From Diphasiastrum complanatum (taxonomy: Eukaryota; Streptophyta; Lycopodiopsida; Lycopodiales; Lycopodiaceae): 64,000 nucleotides of DNA. The notes beneath the pieces are model-generated. The model made no database searches. It was not told the DNA's origin and saw only the letters and a list, made by a program, of their open reading frames with translations. The position numbers and the translations under genes are program-made. The DNA is taken from NCBI GenBank assembly GCA_029204225.1, contig CM055092.1, forward strand, positions 79,568,838-79,632,837. Reading direction: 5' to 3'. Of this stretch, positions 1-11,334 are shown one piece after another (position 1 is the first letter of the stretch; every line of letters starts with the position of its first letter).

Positions 1-1129
1 TTATTTGCTTAAAAGCTTCGGTGTCAATCTTAGGCAAGTTTGAAAATTAAATCAATTTTTTGATTTTTTTTTTTAATTTCTCTACAATGCAATCTTTAAT
101 TTTAGAGAAATTTCAATGATTTGAGACCCTGCTTGCTGAAGACAAAGCTTCTTCTAAAATATCAATCACCTTGTTCATTTTGTTCGATGAATGCATGTAA
201 AACTTGGAGATAATCAAGATATTAGTTTAAGGAACAAAAAACTTGCATTCCCATTACTTGCACACAATACAACAATGAACAACAATAACCCTTGTCACAA
301 TAGTTTTGAGCCATATCCATATACATTTTATGGCACATAAAATCACTTATTTCTTTCAAAGAAAATGGATGCACCCTCAAGTAGAATCGGTGCAAATTTT
401 TTCTCAAGCAATTTTTTTTTGGGTGTCGTAAGATCCATGTAATTTTTTTTCTCTTTTTTTCAAGCACCTGCCGAGAAGAGCATGAGAAAACAATTTATGG
501 CCAAAAAAAGAGAAAAATAAAATAAAAAACCTCCTATGCCCTTTTCGCCTTCAAGAGGGCCTTTTACCTCTGACTACCACCCTTGACAGGAAGGAGGACT
601 AGATTAAATTTAGAGCAAGGTTTTGAAGCAATAGGCACTATCTAAATTCAATTCTTCGTTGGAGCAATCAAACTTGCTTGTTGGATCCACCAAAACACGA
701 GGGTAATATGCATGGTCAAATTCCTAGGGTGAGACTGTTCTAGAAATGGGTGAGGGCCGAGCTGTAGGCTCCAATTGTGAGAACCTAAAGGAGTACATAC
801 TTGAGCCAAATTCCATTTAATGCATTTTGATTTTTTTCATTCTTTTTTTGCATACATGTTAAGCAACTAGTGGTCATTATATACAACATATAAAATGCAG
901 CAATGCCACTTACACAACTAAGTTCCTTAGATGTCATTACAGAGTGGTCTGGATTTGAGATTGCACCTTTCTGGTGGCAGTCAACAACTCTACCCACACC
1001 CCACTCCAATCGATTTTTTTTTTAAAATTTAATAAAAAAAGAAGGTTCACATTAGGTTGGACAAAAGGTGCCATGTCAGCGGTAGGTTACTTGGTAAAAT
1101 AGGGCTGACTTGGCACCTGATTAAGAAAG
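1..1129. other. 5' flank of host gene, no gene recognised
   Basis: AT-rich sequence with several long A or T runs. The short open frames here have no recognisable domain, biased composition, or any convincing start. I see no transposase, reverse transcriptase or RNA gene. It probably contains the distal promoter of the gene that starts at 1238, but no clear TATA box could be fixed. Confidence 0.5.
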
Positions 1130-1158
1130 AAACCCTAATAAAAGAAACCCTAACCCTA
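1130..1158 (+). promoter_or_regulatory. Pair of telo-box motifs upstream of the start codon
   Basis: AAACCCTAA occurs at 1130-1138, and AAACCCTAACCCTA at 1145-1158, about 80-108 bases before the ATG at 1238. Telo-boxes (AAACCCTA) are known plant promoter elements, common in genes active in dividing cells such as ribosomal protein genes. The motifs are seen directly. That they regulate this gene is inferred from their position alone. Confidence 0.5.
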
Positions 1159-1237
1159 CTTTCGTGATGGGAGCTCAAAGTTCGAGTATGTGCCTTGGAT
1201 CGTAGTAATTTGCATTCACGCTCTCTCATTTGTCGTC

Positions 1238-2020
1238 ATGGCAGGAGGAGGAGGAGGAGGATTCCTGCGACGACTTGTGAGGGTTCATAAGAGAGATGAT
1301 TTTCCTCCCATGTCTTTTGAAGCAGATTGGTCAGCCATATCTGCTGCTGGCCTCTCGGAAGTCTTCAAAGAATTGCTCGCAGATTTTGTTGGAGTTCCTC
1401 CGGATCCTAATAAGAAGAAGCAACGCAGGTTGGGATGGCATTTTTGGAGTAGCGCAGATATACGCGACATTTACTCTCAAAAGCATTTTGCAGAAGGTGC
1501 AGAAAATGGCTTTCTGGTGCGGGGAGTAATCTATGATATGTCTGCCCTAATCCGGGCGAATAATCGTTCATTAAGCTCCCAGCCATTGTCTGTCAATCCT
1601 GGCAAGGATTTAGATCCGAGAAAATCTAAGGATTGGACAAGTCTCATTCATGAAAACCTAAACCTAGAATCAAGAGTAGAGGTAGGGAAATTGCAGAATG
1701 TAGATGCAAGCGAGGTGATGGAGAGGCTGGGCCTTAAGGGTGTGGTGGGGATTGAAGAGCGTGTAGGGATCTCAAAATTCCGGACAGATAGTAAAAAGAA
1801 CAAGCTAGAGGCAAAACAGGCGCTGGAAGAGATAATTGGGACGGGTGATAGCATCCGTGCCAAGTATGTGGAAAGGATTCAACACAAGAAAATGATGGCT
1901 GAAGCAAGGCGCGAGCAGGCAAAACTGGGAATCACTCCGACTGCAGCTCCGCGTCTGAAGGGTCCTGGTGCTGGCTTACAAGCCATGCCTGGATCTCCTG
2001 CCCTTGTCCGCTATTTAGAG
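1238..2020 (+). CDS. Exon 1 of an unrecognised plant host gene
   Basis: An open frame of 261 codons with normal coding composition, unlike the broken transposon frames elsewhere. I chose the ATG at 1238 because it has G at -3 and G at +4; an in-frame ATG at 1190 has a poor context. The protein starts with M-A and six glycines, then an Arg/Lys-rich stretch (FLRRLVRVHKR). A Trp-rich patch (GWHFW) lies near residue 67, and a highly charged, probably helical segment covers about residues 183-228. The frame stays open after 2020, but the sequence there is GAG followed by GTTAGT, a good donor, and the exon ends on a codon boundary. This joins in phase to the exon at 5077. I do not recognise the family; an organelle-targeting role for the basic N-terminus is possible but unsupported. 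Confidence 0.7.
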
Positions 2021-5000
2021 GTTAGTACTAATTTCTGTTTGTCTGTTTCATATCCTAGGACGCCACATGTTGCACTCACATTTATAGATGAGAGGCAGCT
2101 CCAATCAGGGCTAGAAAGTTGGAAGTAAATGATTCAATTCCTGCACCTTGTTGCACCACCCTTGCCTGCACGAAGATCGACAGCCTTTCATTGGGGCTCA
2201 AAGATTGTTGCGAACATTTACTCATGACACAACTAAAGACAATAAACTTAATAGGAGATGCTTCCTATTTATATCCAAATTAAGGGGCGTAGAGTATTTA
2301 TTTATGAGTTCTCTCCAATTGGTGGCATGAGGTGCTCCAACTTCCAAGCTAGTTTTGAATTTTTTTTTCTTAAGTGGACATTCTCTAAGTGCGGGGAAGT
2401 TTTTCTACTATGTGGTAGGAAGGACTCCTTTCGTCACCATGGGGAAACATTTTCCAGCTTAAGAAATTGTGTTCCTCTGCACCCAAAAGTAACACTCCAT
2501 TGAAGTGTAATGTTTCAATAAATGGTCAGTATCTTTATCAAAATTTTAATCCCTAAAATATTATCTCTTATCTTTGCCATGTCCCAAATGAAAAAAAAGG
2601 TTTTAGCTATGTTTTTCATAGTAACTTAAATGTGATGAAGTGAGGGTTGTATGTTTCTTGTTTCATGATTTCTTATTTTGTAGAGGGACGTACATTTCCG
2701 TTCCTATGATTCATATGTCGAAGAAGGAACTTTTAGGAAACTTGCCTTGCGAAAGCTAACGCTAAATAGTAGAGCAAAGCAATAGAACAAAGTAAGCAAT
2801 GTGTCAACTTTTGCCACTTTGGGATAAAATAATAGGATTTGCTTGGCTTTCCCATTTTTTCAGGGAATGTACTGAACAACCCAAAACTTAGGGAGTTTTT
2901 CAGCTTTATTAAATTGGCATTGGTCACAACCTTGAACGTATGCCTCGACACAAACTTTCATCTTTGCCCAATAAAAGTTATGTTTTACAAGTTCCAATGT
3001 CCTCTATATGTCGGAGTGCATGTCAACCTTCCAAAAGTTTTATATTGTGTATGTTTTTGATGAAGAACTTTGCAAAAGTGATAGCCGGTTCCAATTTGTA
3101 ACGCTACTTTAGCAATATCTTTTCAACAACATGTTACATAAAATATTTGTGAAAATATCAAAATTATATGACAAAAATGCAAGTGTCATTGAAAATTATG
3201 GAAGCAATGAACTAACTACTTGCCATCATAAAACAGTGAGAATGAGGCCATGAGAGACAAAGCAAGCAAGTGCCATAATGAGGCAGCAGAGAAGGTACCA
3301 AACATGAGGAAGACCACAAAGAGAATATGAAAAATATGTGACTACAAAAAGTGGACTTCAAAGTCAAGCAAACTGTAATTTGTAGAGACAAATTGCTCCA
3401 AAGTAATGAAGACTTTCCCAGCTTCAAACCCCATATAGACTTTGATGATATGAAACTACCAATGACCATTATTCTTTTTGAATATTGTACGAATTTATTG
3501 CTCTAATGATCTGAGAGTGCAGGTATTACTACCTGAAGAACTAAGGACTCTTCTATGAGCCATGTCTGATGGTATGAACACTGATCTTTCTTTGAAGGGA
3601 TTTGCAGGTACTCACGAAAGTGCCTGAAGACTAAGAACTAGAATAAGAAGCCTTCTGGGCTTAAGGACTGATCTTCCTTTGAATGCAGAAAACCTTGTAC
3701 CACCTAGGAGCTTGACTTTTTTCCAAGTCCCTCCTACCTCCCACCTACTTTGCCACATGCATTCTAGGCTATTTGACACCTAGAATGGGGCGCCCTCTTA
3801 CACTCCTACTTCTCCATCCAACTCATCCTAATCTCTCTCCCAAACTTGTACACCTCACCAATTCACCCTCTCTAACTAATACACCTCATTCATGCACTCC
3901 ACTTCACCTTAAGTCTAATTGGAGTCTTCCCCACACCTCATGCACTTGAACTTGACATCTCACTCACTTTGGAAAAGATCAATCATGATTGCATGTCAAG
4001 TAACTACGATCCATCATGATTGCATGTCAAGTATCTAAGATCCATCATGATTGCATGTCAAGTATCTAAGATCAATCATGATAGCATGTCAAGTTTCTAT
4101 GATCCTTCATGATTGCATGTCGAAAGAATTAAGATTTATGAAGAAAATCCTATGCTTCTGATAAGCTAGTTTTGGAATCAAGTCCATTGAAGGGAACTAA
4201 GTTTATGTTCCTATTTTGAAACCCTTATTTGGAATCCAATGTATATGTAATTGGCATAGGCCAATTGGTTTTGCATAATGAAAAGAAATATCCTTTGAGG
4301 GGGGGTCCCCATCTTGACCCCTCAGTGCTTCTGCTGTATGTGAATGAATTTATGTGATCCATTGTTTTCGAGTTTTAATTTTCAAGTCTAATTTGATTTC
4401 ATTTAAGTTGATTTCAAGACTTGTTTTATGTGATTGATAATTCAATAAGTCTATTGACCTTAAAGATTTTAGGAGAGACCTTCCCTTCGAGTTCACACAA
4501 ACGGAGATATTTATCCAAAATGCATCACAAAAAGTCAAATACATCTCTTATTTGGTAGTATTGCTATATTGTCTAGGTTAGCTTTTTTTAAGTCTACATG
4601 GGAATCATAAGTACGGAAATGCAAATTTTAGGAACCCTAAAAAAAGTGTGAGTCCTAGCCCCTCTTTTTTTTTGGGAAAAGCTTCTTCTTGCTAAACATC
4701 GCGTTTTTCTTGTGGTAGCAAAATCTTGTCTATTTGTTTTTTATGGCCCCTTATGGCAAGACTCAAAGATTGGGGTCTTGCATGTCTTCTTCTTTTTGCT
4801 AAGATCATGTGTCAAATGAAATGTTCACATCTTTGTAGATTGGCACCTGTTTTTCCGCACGATTGTTGCGGTTATCATGGCAAAGACCCCTTCTAGTACT
4901 TGTGTATTGTAGGTTGAATGCACCAAAAATATAGGCTTAGAACCAAATTGTATGAATTTGTGCCAAGTAAATTCTATAGTAAATTTGATCATTCCCTCTT

Positions 5001-5076
5001 TTTGCATCTATCGAATGCGGATGTTTATTCGGAGAACAGTAACCTAGTTTGAAATCATGTCATTTTTTGGATGCAG
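2021..5076 (+). other. Intron 1 of the host gene
   Basis: Bounded by GTTAGT at the donor and TGGATGCAG at the acceptor, phase 0 on both sides, 3,056 bases. AT-rich. It holds a 31-bp tandem repeat (3977-4124) but no transposon protein that I can recognise. Confidence 0.6.
3977..4124 (+). repeat. 31-bp tandem repeat, five units
   Basis: Five successive units start at 3977, 4008, 4039, 4070 and 4101 with the core ATCATGATTGCATGTCAAGT. They differ by a few substitutions each. The core contains the self-complementary ATCATGAT. Sits in intron 1 of the host gene. Confidence 0.85.
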
Positions 5077-5222
5077 GAAAGAGGTCTTAATCAAGCTCTG
5101 TTAGCTCATGGGCTTGAAGGAGATCTAGAGACACTGCTCGATCAAATTGGGAACTATCAATTTCAAGTTATCAGGCGCATCCAAAATGCTAGCAACACTT
5201 CACCAACTGGTGACGTACTAAG
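5077..5222 (+). CDS. Exon 2 of the host gene
   Basis: 146 bases following ATGCAG at 5071-5076. The frame reads on from exon 1 in phase 0 (…RYLE then ERGLNQALLAHGLEGDL…) and encodes a Leu/Gln-rich, probably helical segment ending SPTGDVL. The likely donor is CTAAG followed by GTGAAC at 5223, which leaves phase 2; the frame meets TGA three bases later, so the exon must end near here. A weaker donor after GAC at 5214 would give phase 0. The continuity with exon 1 is the main evidence. No domain is recognised. Confidence 0.65.
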
Positions 5223-5639
5223 GTGAACTTCCTTGTTGTTCAATTTGAGAAGTTGGAGCTTATAATATGCAGTAAAGGTTTATAAAGGAGGGGCCATTAA
5301 TCATGTGAAATCCTATGACTAAGTGCCTCTATGTTGGGCACCCAATTCTAGTATGGAATATCTAAGTTCTAGCCTCAAAACTTTAAGTACAAAGGCTCCT
5401 CATCTTATAGCTTTTATTATTGGGTTTGTGAGCTTCTCGGAGGCAAACTCAGTGGATGGTGCTCGTCTGTAAGAGAGCTTGCAATGTAGTTCATTGTTAT
5501 TGAGAGAGTAGTTGGAGATTGACAATCATTTGATAATTTGCTATTGTTTTTGGTCATGTGTGATACTTTGTGGAGGTGTTTAATCATAGCACTTTTCACA
5601 TAATAAGTGTAATAGATCCTAACACCACAGTAGGGCAAA

Positions 5640-5977
5640 CACTAACTGATCCACCCAACCTTGCCTACTCCCTGATATGGAGCAAGCCCCTCCTAGCCCA
5701 GTGTGAGGCTTGGTAGCATCGTATTGCCAAGTGTCGGCCACGTGGCTCTGATGTGGTCGGCTGCACGTCGGGACCCAACGTGGGGCCCTGTCTTGCTGAC
5801 AGGGTCCCTAGACTAAGTTAGGCTCGCCATGTCTATGGACCGTGCTGGGGCACACTACTCACACTGTCTTGCCCTGTTGGTCGTGTACGCTGGACATGAC
5901 CCTGACTGTGGTATCTGACCTCTTGTGTTCTCTAGGGTTCGGCACTGGTTACGTGCTCGTAACACCCCCTCCCCCTT
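5640..5977 (-). mobile_element. 3' LTR and polypurine tract of minus-strand chromovirus
   Basis: On the minus strand a purine tract (AAGGGGGAGGGGG, 5977-5965) is followed directly by TGTTACGAGC, the usual start of a 3' LTR, at 5964. The LTR then runs towards lower coordinates. Its far end is not fixed: about 5640 is an estimate from where GC content drops back to that of the intron. Confidence 0.55.
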
Positions 5978-5978
5978 A

Positions 5979-7567
5979 AGAACCGTCTTGGTCCTCTAAG
6001 ACAAAGTCTGGAAAAATCTTGCGAAGGACGCTGCCTCTTTCCCAAGTGGCATTCTCAATAGGCTGATCATTCAACTTGACTAGATATTCTCGGTAGGCTC
6101 TCTACTATCAAGAATCTCCTCTGGTTCATGTGGAGGTCGCTGAGAATCCAATGGGAGAACTAGAACACTGTCCTTACTAGATTTTCTGATCTAGCTAAGG
6201 CTTTTCGTAACTGGAAAACCTGGAAAAACCTTACTGCCATGTGGGAGTTCTAGTTTATAGGTGACCTCGCCTAGTCTCCTATTGTTGGTAAATGGACCAC
6301 GATACCTAGGAGACAACTTTGCCATGTGGGAGTTCTAGTTTATAGGTGACCTCGCCTAGTCTCCTACTGTTGGTAAATGGACCACGATACCTAGGAGACA
6401 ACTTAGCACACACTCCTGATTTGAGTCGACTGGGACTCTCAAGTAGACTTTCTCACTAGCGGAGAACTGCACATCCCGTCTACGTGGATATGCATAATGC
6501 CTGGCTCGATCCTGGGACTGCCTAATTCTACGCTTAGCATGTTCTATCATCTGGTTTAGGTCTTCTAAAAAGTTTCTGGCTGCCTCAACTTTTTCTTGTT
6601 TAAACCTTACAACTGTGGGTGAGCGTGGCTGAAAACCGTACGTCAACATAAATGGGCTGTATCCCGTAGCTGAATGTTTGGTACTGTTGTAAGCAAACTC
6701 TAATATCAAGAGATACTCCCAATTAGTCTGCTTTTTGTTGACGTATGCGCAAAGCATATCCTCTAGCACCTGATTTACTCTTTCTGTTTGACCGTCCGTC
6801 TGTGGATGGTCGGTGGTACTCATATTAAATTTAGTATGGAGATGATGGAATACTGCCCTCCAAAAATTTCCATTAAACTTATTGTCCCGGTCGCTGACTA
6901 TGCTGGAAGGCAGACCGTACAATTTAAATAGCCCATCTACAAACAACCTCGCTAACTCTGGAGCTCTAACGGTTGTTTTGGTCGGAATAAAGTGAGCCAT
7001 TTTGGTCAGACGGTCAACTGTGACCCATATAGTGTCATTACCCTTTTGGGTTTTAGGCAGGCTTACTATAAAATCCATGGAGATACTCTCCCATTTACCA
7101 GCTGGTATATCTAAGGGCTGTAACAACCCTCCTGCCTTTAAACGCTCTGCTTTATTTACCTGACATTTCTGGCAACTGGTTACATATTGCTAGACGTCCT
7201 TTTTCAAACTGGGCCAGAAAAATTGCCTACGAAGAAGCTCATAGGTCTTCTAAATGCCTGGGTGCCCCGCACTAGGACTGTCATGACACTCATATAGGAC
7301 CTGCTGCCTATAATCCTCTGAATTGGGGACACATACTCTATCTCTATGGAGCAAGTACTCATCCTGAATGGAATATTGTTTCCATTTGAATCCTTGAGTC
7401 AACTGACCCTCAACCACTGGGGTTTTCTTGGGTAATACAGGCTCAGAATCCTCAACGTCATCTGACGTATACTCGGACTCATCATCATCATGCTGGCACT
7501 TCCCTCTCAAGGACTCGAGTAACTCACTACGAATATGAGTAAAACTCAGCTCGTTTATCATAGGCAT
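5979..7567 (-). pseudogene. Ty3/gypsy chromovirus integrase and chromodomain (broken)
   Basis: Integrase catalyses insertion of the retrotransposon cDNA. Reading leftward: a zinc-binding region (HDSPSAGHPG … CQKCQ) near 7300-7150, then the catalytic core with SMDFI, VSDRDNKF and QTDGQTERVNQ, which supply the D, D and E of the active site (7090-6760). A broken chromodomain follows at about 6120-5979, with EEILDSREP, NATWERGSV and FPDFVLEDQDG readable across a frame change. This chromodomain marks the chromovirus branch. Stops and frameshifts occur at about 7250 and 7126, and an 85-bp duplication breaks the C-terminal part. Not functional. Confidence 0.88.
6235..6404. repeat. 85-bp tandem duplication in the integrase tail
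   Basis: Two adjacent copies (6235-6319 and 6320-6404) of a segment beginning TGCCATGTGGGAGTTCTAG, almost identical. The duplication shifts the reading frame (85 is not a multiple of 3), so it probably arose after the element lost activity. Confidence 0.9.
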
Positions 7568-8720
7568 TCTACTAATGCATCTGCTACTGTGTTGAATTTC
7601 CCCTGTCTATATCTGATAGACATATCAAACTGTTGCATTAACTCAGCCCAACGAGCTTTCCGACCTCTGAGCTTAGGCTGATTGCAAAGATATTTGAGAC
7701 TTTCATGGTCTATCAGGACCTCAAAGTTGGCACCATACAAATAATGCCTCCAAGTCTTAAGGGCATGAACTATGGAAAAGAGTTCCTTTTCATAGGCACT
7801 ATACCTAGTCTGTGCTGGCTCGAGTTTTTTACTCTCGAACGCAACTGGTCGTCCACTTTGAGTTAGTACAACACCAACTGCAAAGTCGCTAGCATCTGTT
7901 TCGACCACAAATGGCTGATTGGGGTCCACGTCCTTTAAAACTGGTGCTGTAGCTAAGGCTGTTTTGAGAGCATCAAAGCTCTCCTGCTGTGCAGACTCCC
8001 AAATGAACTCCTTTCCCTTCCCCTTAAGAAGATTTGTCATGGGAACTGTTATCTGAACATAGTCCTTGACAAATCGTCTATAATATCCCGCCAAACCTAG
8101 AAAGATCTGAAGCTCTAAAATATTCTGAGGTCTCAGCCAACTGAGTATGGCTTTGACCTTACTGGGTTCCATCTTAATCCCGTCTGCTGAGATAATGTGA
8201 CCCAAATAAGCTACTTCTTCAACGAAGAATTCACACTTAGGTTTCTTAGCATAAAGCTTATGCTTTCTAAGCAGTCGAAACACCTTTCTGAGGTGTTTAA
8301 GATGCTCCTTCCTCGTTTTACTGTAAACAAGGATGTCATCTAAAAATGCGAGATGGTCTGAGAGGTCATAAAGGTAGCTGGAGCATTTGTGAGCCCAAAA
8401 GGCATCACCTTAAACTCATAATGACCATGACGAGTCCTAAAAGCTGTTTTCGGGACATCTTCCGACTTTTTACGGACTTGATGATATCCCGATTTGAGGT
8501 CTATTTTACCGAAAAATTTAGCTCGGTGAGTTGATCAAACAACTCGTCTCCCGAGGCATTGGGTACTTATTCTTAATTGTGACTTTATTGAGGGCTCTGT
8601 AATGTATGCAAAGATCCCTCTTTCTTTTCACCAATAGGACTGGTGAGGCCCGTCTGAATTTGGCCTATGCCGAGGTAATCTGTTAACTGCCTAGTTATTT
8701 CTACGGAGGTTTAGAAACAG
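7558..8720 (-). pseudogene. Ty3/gypsy chromovirus reverse transcriptase and RNase H (broken)
   Basis: Same element as the integrase. Minus-strand reading shows reverse transcriptase blocks ([36 protein letters not shown]), then DDILVYS, the end of the active-site region, near 8330. About 15 codons are missing between PATFM and DDILVYS, so the catalytic core is deleted in part. The open stretch 8283-7558 covers the RT thumb and connection and RNase H, with FVVETDASDFAVGVVL, YSAYEKEL and NTVADAL. A frame change separates RNase H from integrase at about 7560. Confidence 0.88.
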
Positions 8721-8810
8721 GTGCTATACCTGGTACCAGATTTAGACAACAAAGTTTCTAATTTATTGATTTTCTGCTGTAAAGAACTAGAATTAGAAAC
8801 TTTTGGAATA

Positions 8811-9072
8811 AACTGAAAGTCACATAAGAATACTTGATGGTTGTTGTCTCCGATTAGCTGACAGAGCTCTGAACTGCAGACCATAGGGCAGTTGGGAACA
8901 TCATGCTCTCCATGCAACTGGATCTCTCGACCTTTATGCTGAACTGAAAGTCACATAAGAATACTTGATGGTCGTCGTCTCCGATTAGCTGACAGAGCTC
9001 TGAACTGCAGACCATAGGGCAGTTGGGAACATCATGCTCCCCATGCAACTGGATCTCTCGGTCTTTATGCTG
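8811..9072. repeat. 131-bp tandem duplication in the protease-RT linker
   Basis: Two adjacent copies, 8811-8941 and 8942-9072, each beginning AACTGAAAGTCACATAAGAA, with only a few base differences. The unit is not a multiple of 3 and disrupts the minus-strand pol frame. Confidence 0.9.
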
Positions 9073-10662
9073 AGGGTGTTCTCCTGATAATTTATGTGGA
9101 GGGAAGGTCCTAAGCTGTAGAGCCAATCTCTCCCGAGAACAATGTCTGTGCGATTCAGGTGCATTATCTGAAAGTTTATTTCATCTTGATATCCCTGAAT
9201 ACCAAGATTTAAACTACTTACCATAGTTTCCCAAATCTTTTTGTCTTCACCCTTAGCTATTGAAACTATGTACCTATGTTGACTAGGTACCTCTGGAAGC
9301 CTGAGTTTTTTAACCAGGGTGTAGTTGATGAAATTATGGGTTGCCCCATCATCATCCATGACTCTAACTGACTGGTTATCAACTTTCCCATGCATACGTA
9401 TTAGGTCATGCGGCCCAAAGCTGAAGGGTCTCGCTAGCATTGTAGAGGTTAGCTGGCAACAGTGTTCATGGCCTTCATGAAACACTTTGATCTCGGAAGC
9501 TGCCGAGTCACTTGGGAAACTTACTGTTTGAACAAGATGAACTTGTTTTTTATCTTTTTTATCTTTTTTAGTGAAAGGCCCCTTGGGACACTGTTTGACT
9601 GTGTGTCCCTTGCCCATGCACACAAAGCACAAACGTTCTTGTTTGGCTTTCTCAAAATCTTCTGGTTTTAAGGGTTGTATGAGCGATGGGCGTTTTTGAG
9701 GAGCTTCACTCTTAACTTTATCTTCATTCTTTCGTTTAAATTTTTTTTTTTTTAAATTGAAAGTCTTTTTGAGGAGGCTGCTTAGAAAGAGGCTGCTATC
9801 TCGCCCTCTTCCTACCCACTGAATCATCATAGATTTGAGCATATCTGAGAGCTTGCTCTAGGGTAGTAGGCGAGTTTCTCTGAACCTCTACTTTATATCC
9901 ATCTTTAAGGCCACAGACAAATCCTCTGACTTTCTGATAGTCATTCATATTTTGAATTATTAAAATTGCTTCTCGATATTGCAAGGTATACTGGATTAAG
10001 GATTTGTCCATTACTGTTTTCTCCTAGGCTTCCCAGGCTCTATCTAGTTCATTTTCTGGTAGAAACTCTCTTAGGAATGCTTCTTTAAAAGCCTTCCATG
10101 ACCCGGGAGTCTGCCCAATCTCCTGGAGGTTTAACCACCATTTATAGGCCATGGGTCCTAAGGAAAGATTGGCCTCAATAGCTTGGAAATGGTCAAGGGT
10201 CTGTTTAAGAGCATGAATGTTCTTCCATTTGCTGAGGAAGGTTTGTAGAATATCTGCGTTTCTATCCTTCTCTTCCACAATAAAAGTAGGAGGCTTTAGG
10301 TCTTTAAAGACACTGGGATGAGACCGCATAGGCTCACCCGAAACTGATGGAAGCGGAGAAGGGGATGGCTGAGATGTGGATGGGAGGCTTCCTTTCGCGA
10401 AGTCCAAAATTAAACTTTTGAGCTCGGCGAATGAGTCGTCCATATTGGATTTGAAATTGGCGAAAGCCAGTTTCAATTCATCCACTTCTGTTACCAAATG
10501 GAGATACTGCTCCTTGGTAACCAATTTGTCGAGTTCTTCGGCGAATTTGCTTTGTTCTTCTACTTCCATGGGTTCTTTCCCCTTACTAAACCTTAGAGAT
10601 TCCGTTTCTAATTCATCAATGCCTCTTGTCAGGGGTTGATTAGGTCCCGGAGAAGTGGTCAT
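8985..10662 (-). pseudogene. Ty3/gypsy chromovirus Gag and protease (broken)
   Basis: Gag starts at ATG 10662 (MTTSPGPNQPL…), with the capsid-like region around 10290-9880 (KWWLNLQEIG, FLREFLPENE, GFVCGLKDGY). An in-frame TAG near 10022 and a frame change near 9800 split it. A Lys-rich segment and one CCHC zinc knuckle (CFVCMGKGHTVKQC) follow at about 9640-9590. The aspartic protease reads MDDDGATHNFI (the family has DSGATHNFI) at about 9360-9330, and IVLGRDWL at about 9130. So the Ser after the catalytic Asp is replaced by Asp. Confidence 0.88.
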
Positions 10663-11330
10663 TTTCAGAGATAGAAAAGGAGTGCCTGACGTTTCTTCTT
10701 AAAAAAAGTCGAAAAGACTAATCAGAACTGTACAATAGAGGGAAAAGAAACTTAGCTGTTTCTGAGAACTGTACTTCCAAAGAAAATATCAAGAAAAACG
10801 CTCTCAGCTCTTCCGAAAAACCGTTTGCAAACCTGCTGTCTGGAAAAATCAAGATGGAAAACCGAAAAGTACAAAGACTTCTGATTCAGGCTACCTTCCA
10901 CCCTTGCTGACTGAGAGACAACTTCTGAATTTTGAAGGGCACCCTGCTCGCTGGCCTAGCTGAGATTCTGCCGCTGCCAACAAATCAGATTTGAAGATCT
11001 ATATTGTAAGCAAAAGTCGGATTTTGTGTGGAAAGACCCTCGCTGTCAAAAAGGCAATTTGCCTGCTCAAAAACTTCTGATTGGGGAACAACAATGATTC
11101 CAAAAATCCGAATTTCAAAGAGCCTTTGGAGTGCTGGACCTGCACTAAGAAGGTGTTCCAAAATCCGCTCAGATTACCCTCAAATCCTTGTAGAAAACAG
11201 CGTTGGAGTGCCTATTCTAAAGCGTTGGATATGTGTGCAGACTCCTGTCCAAAAACCGCTTAGAAACCTATAATTTCCATTCACAAATCAGGAATAAAAC
11301 CTGCTCTGGCAGCGCTGCCTTTTCGTGTGT
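10663..11330 (-). other. Probable 5' leader of the chromovirus
   Basis: Non-coding sequence immediately upstream of the Gag start. It is A-rich on the plus strand with no reading frame of interest. I looked for a primer-binding site and a 5' LTR beyond it and found neither; the next recognisable sequence is the RT fragment of another gypsy element. Confidence 0.4.
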
Positions 11331-11334
11331 CAGG

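Noticed and set aside
1190-1237. Earlier start codon for the host gene at 1190
   Set aside because: In frame, but with poor context; the ATG at 1238 has G at -3 and +4 and opens a better N-terminus.
2021-2128. Exon 1 continuing to the stop at 2128
   Set aside because: GAG/GTTAGT is a good donor exactly at a codon boundary, and the sequence at 5077 continues the protein in phase; the added residues look like intron translation.
3977-4124. CRISPR-like array
   Set aside because: The units are contiguous 31-bp repeats without unique spacers, and the sequence is plant nuclear DNA.
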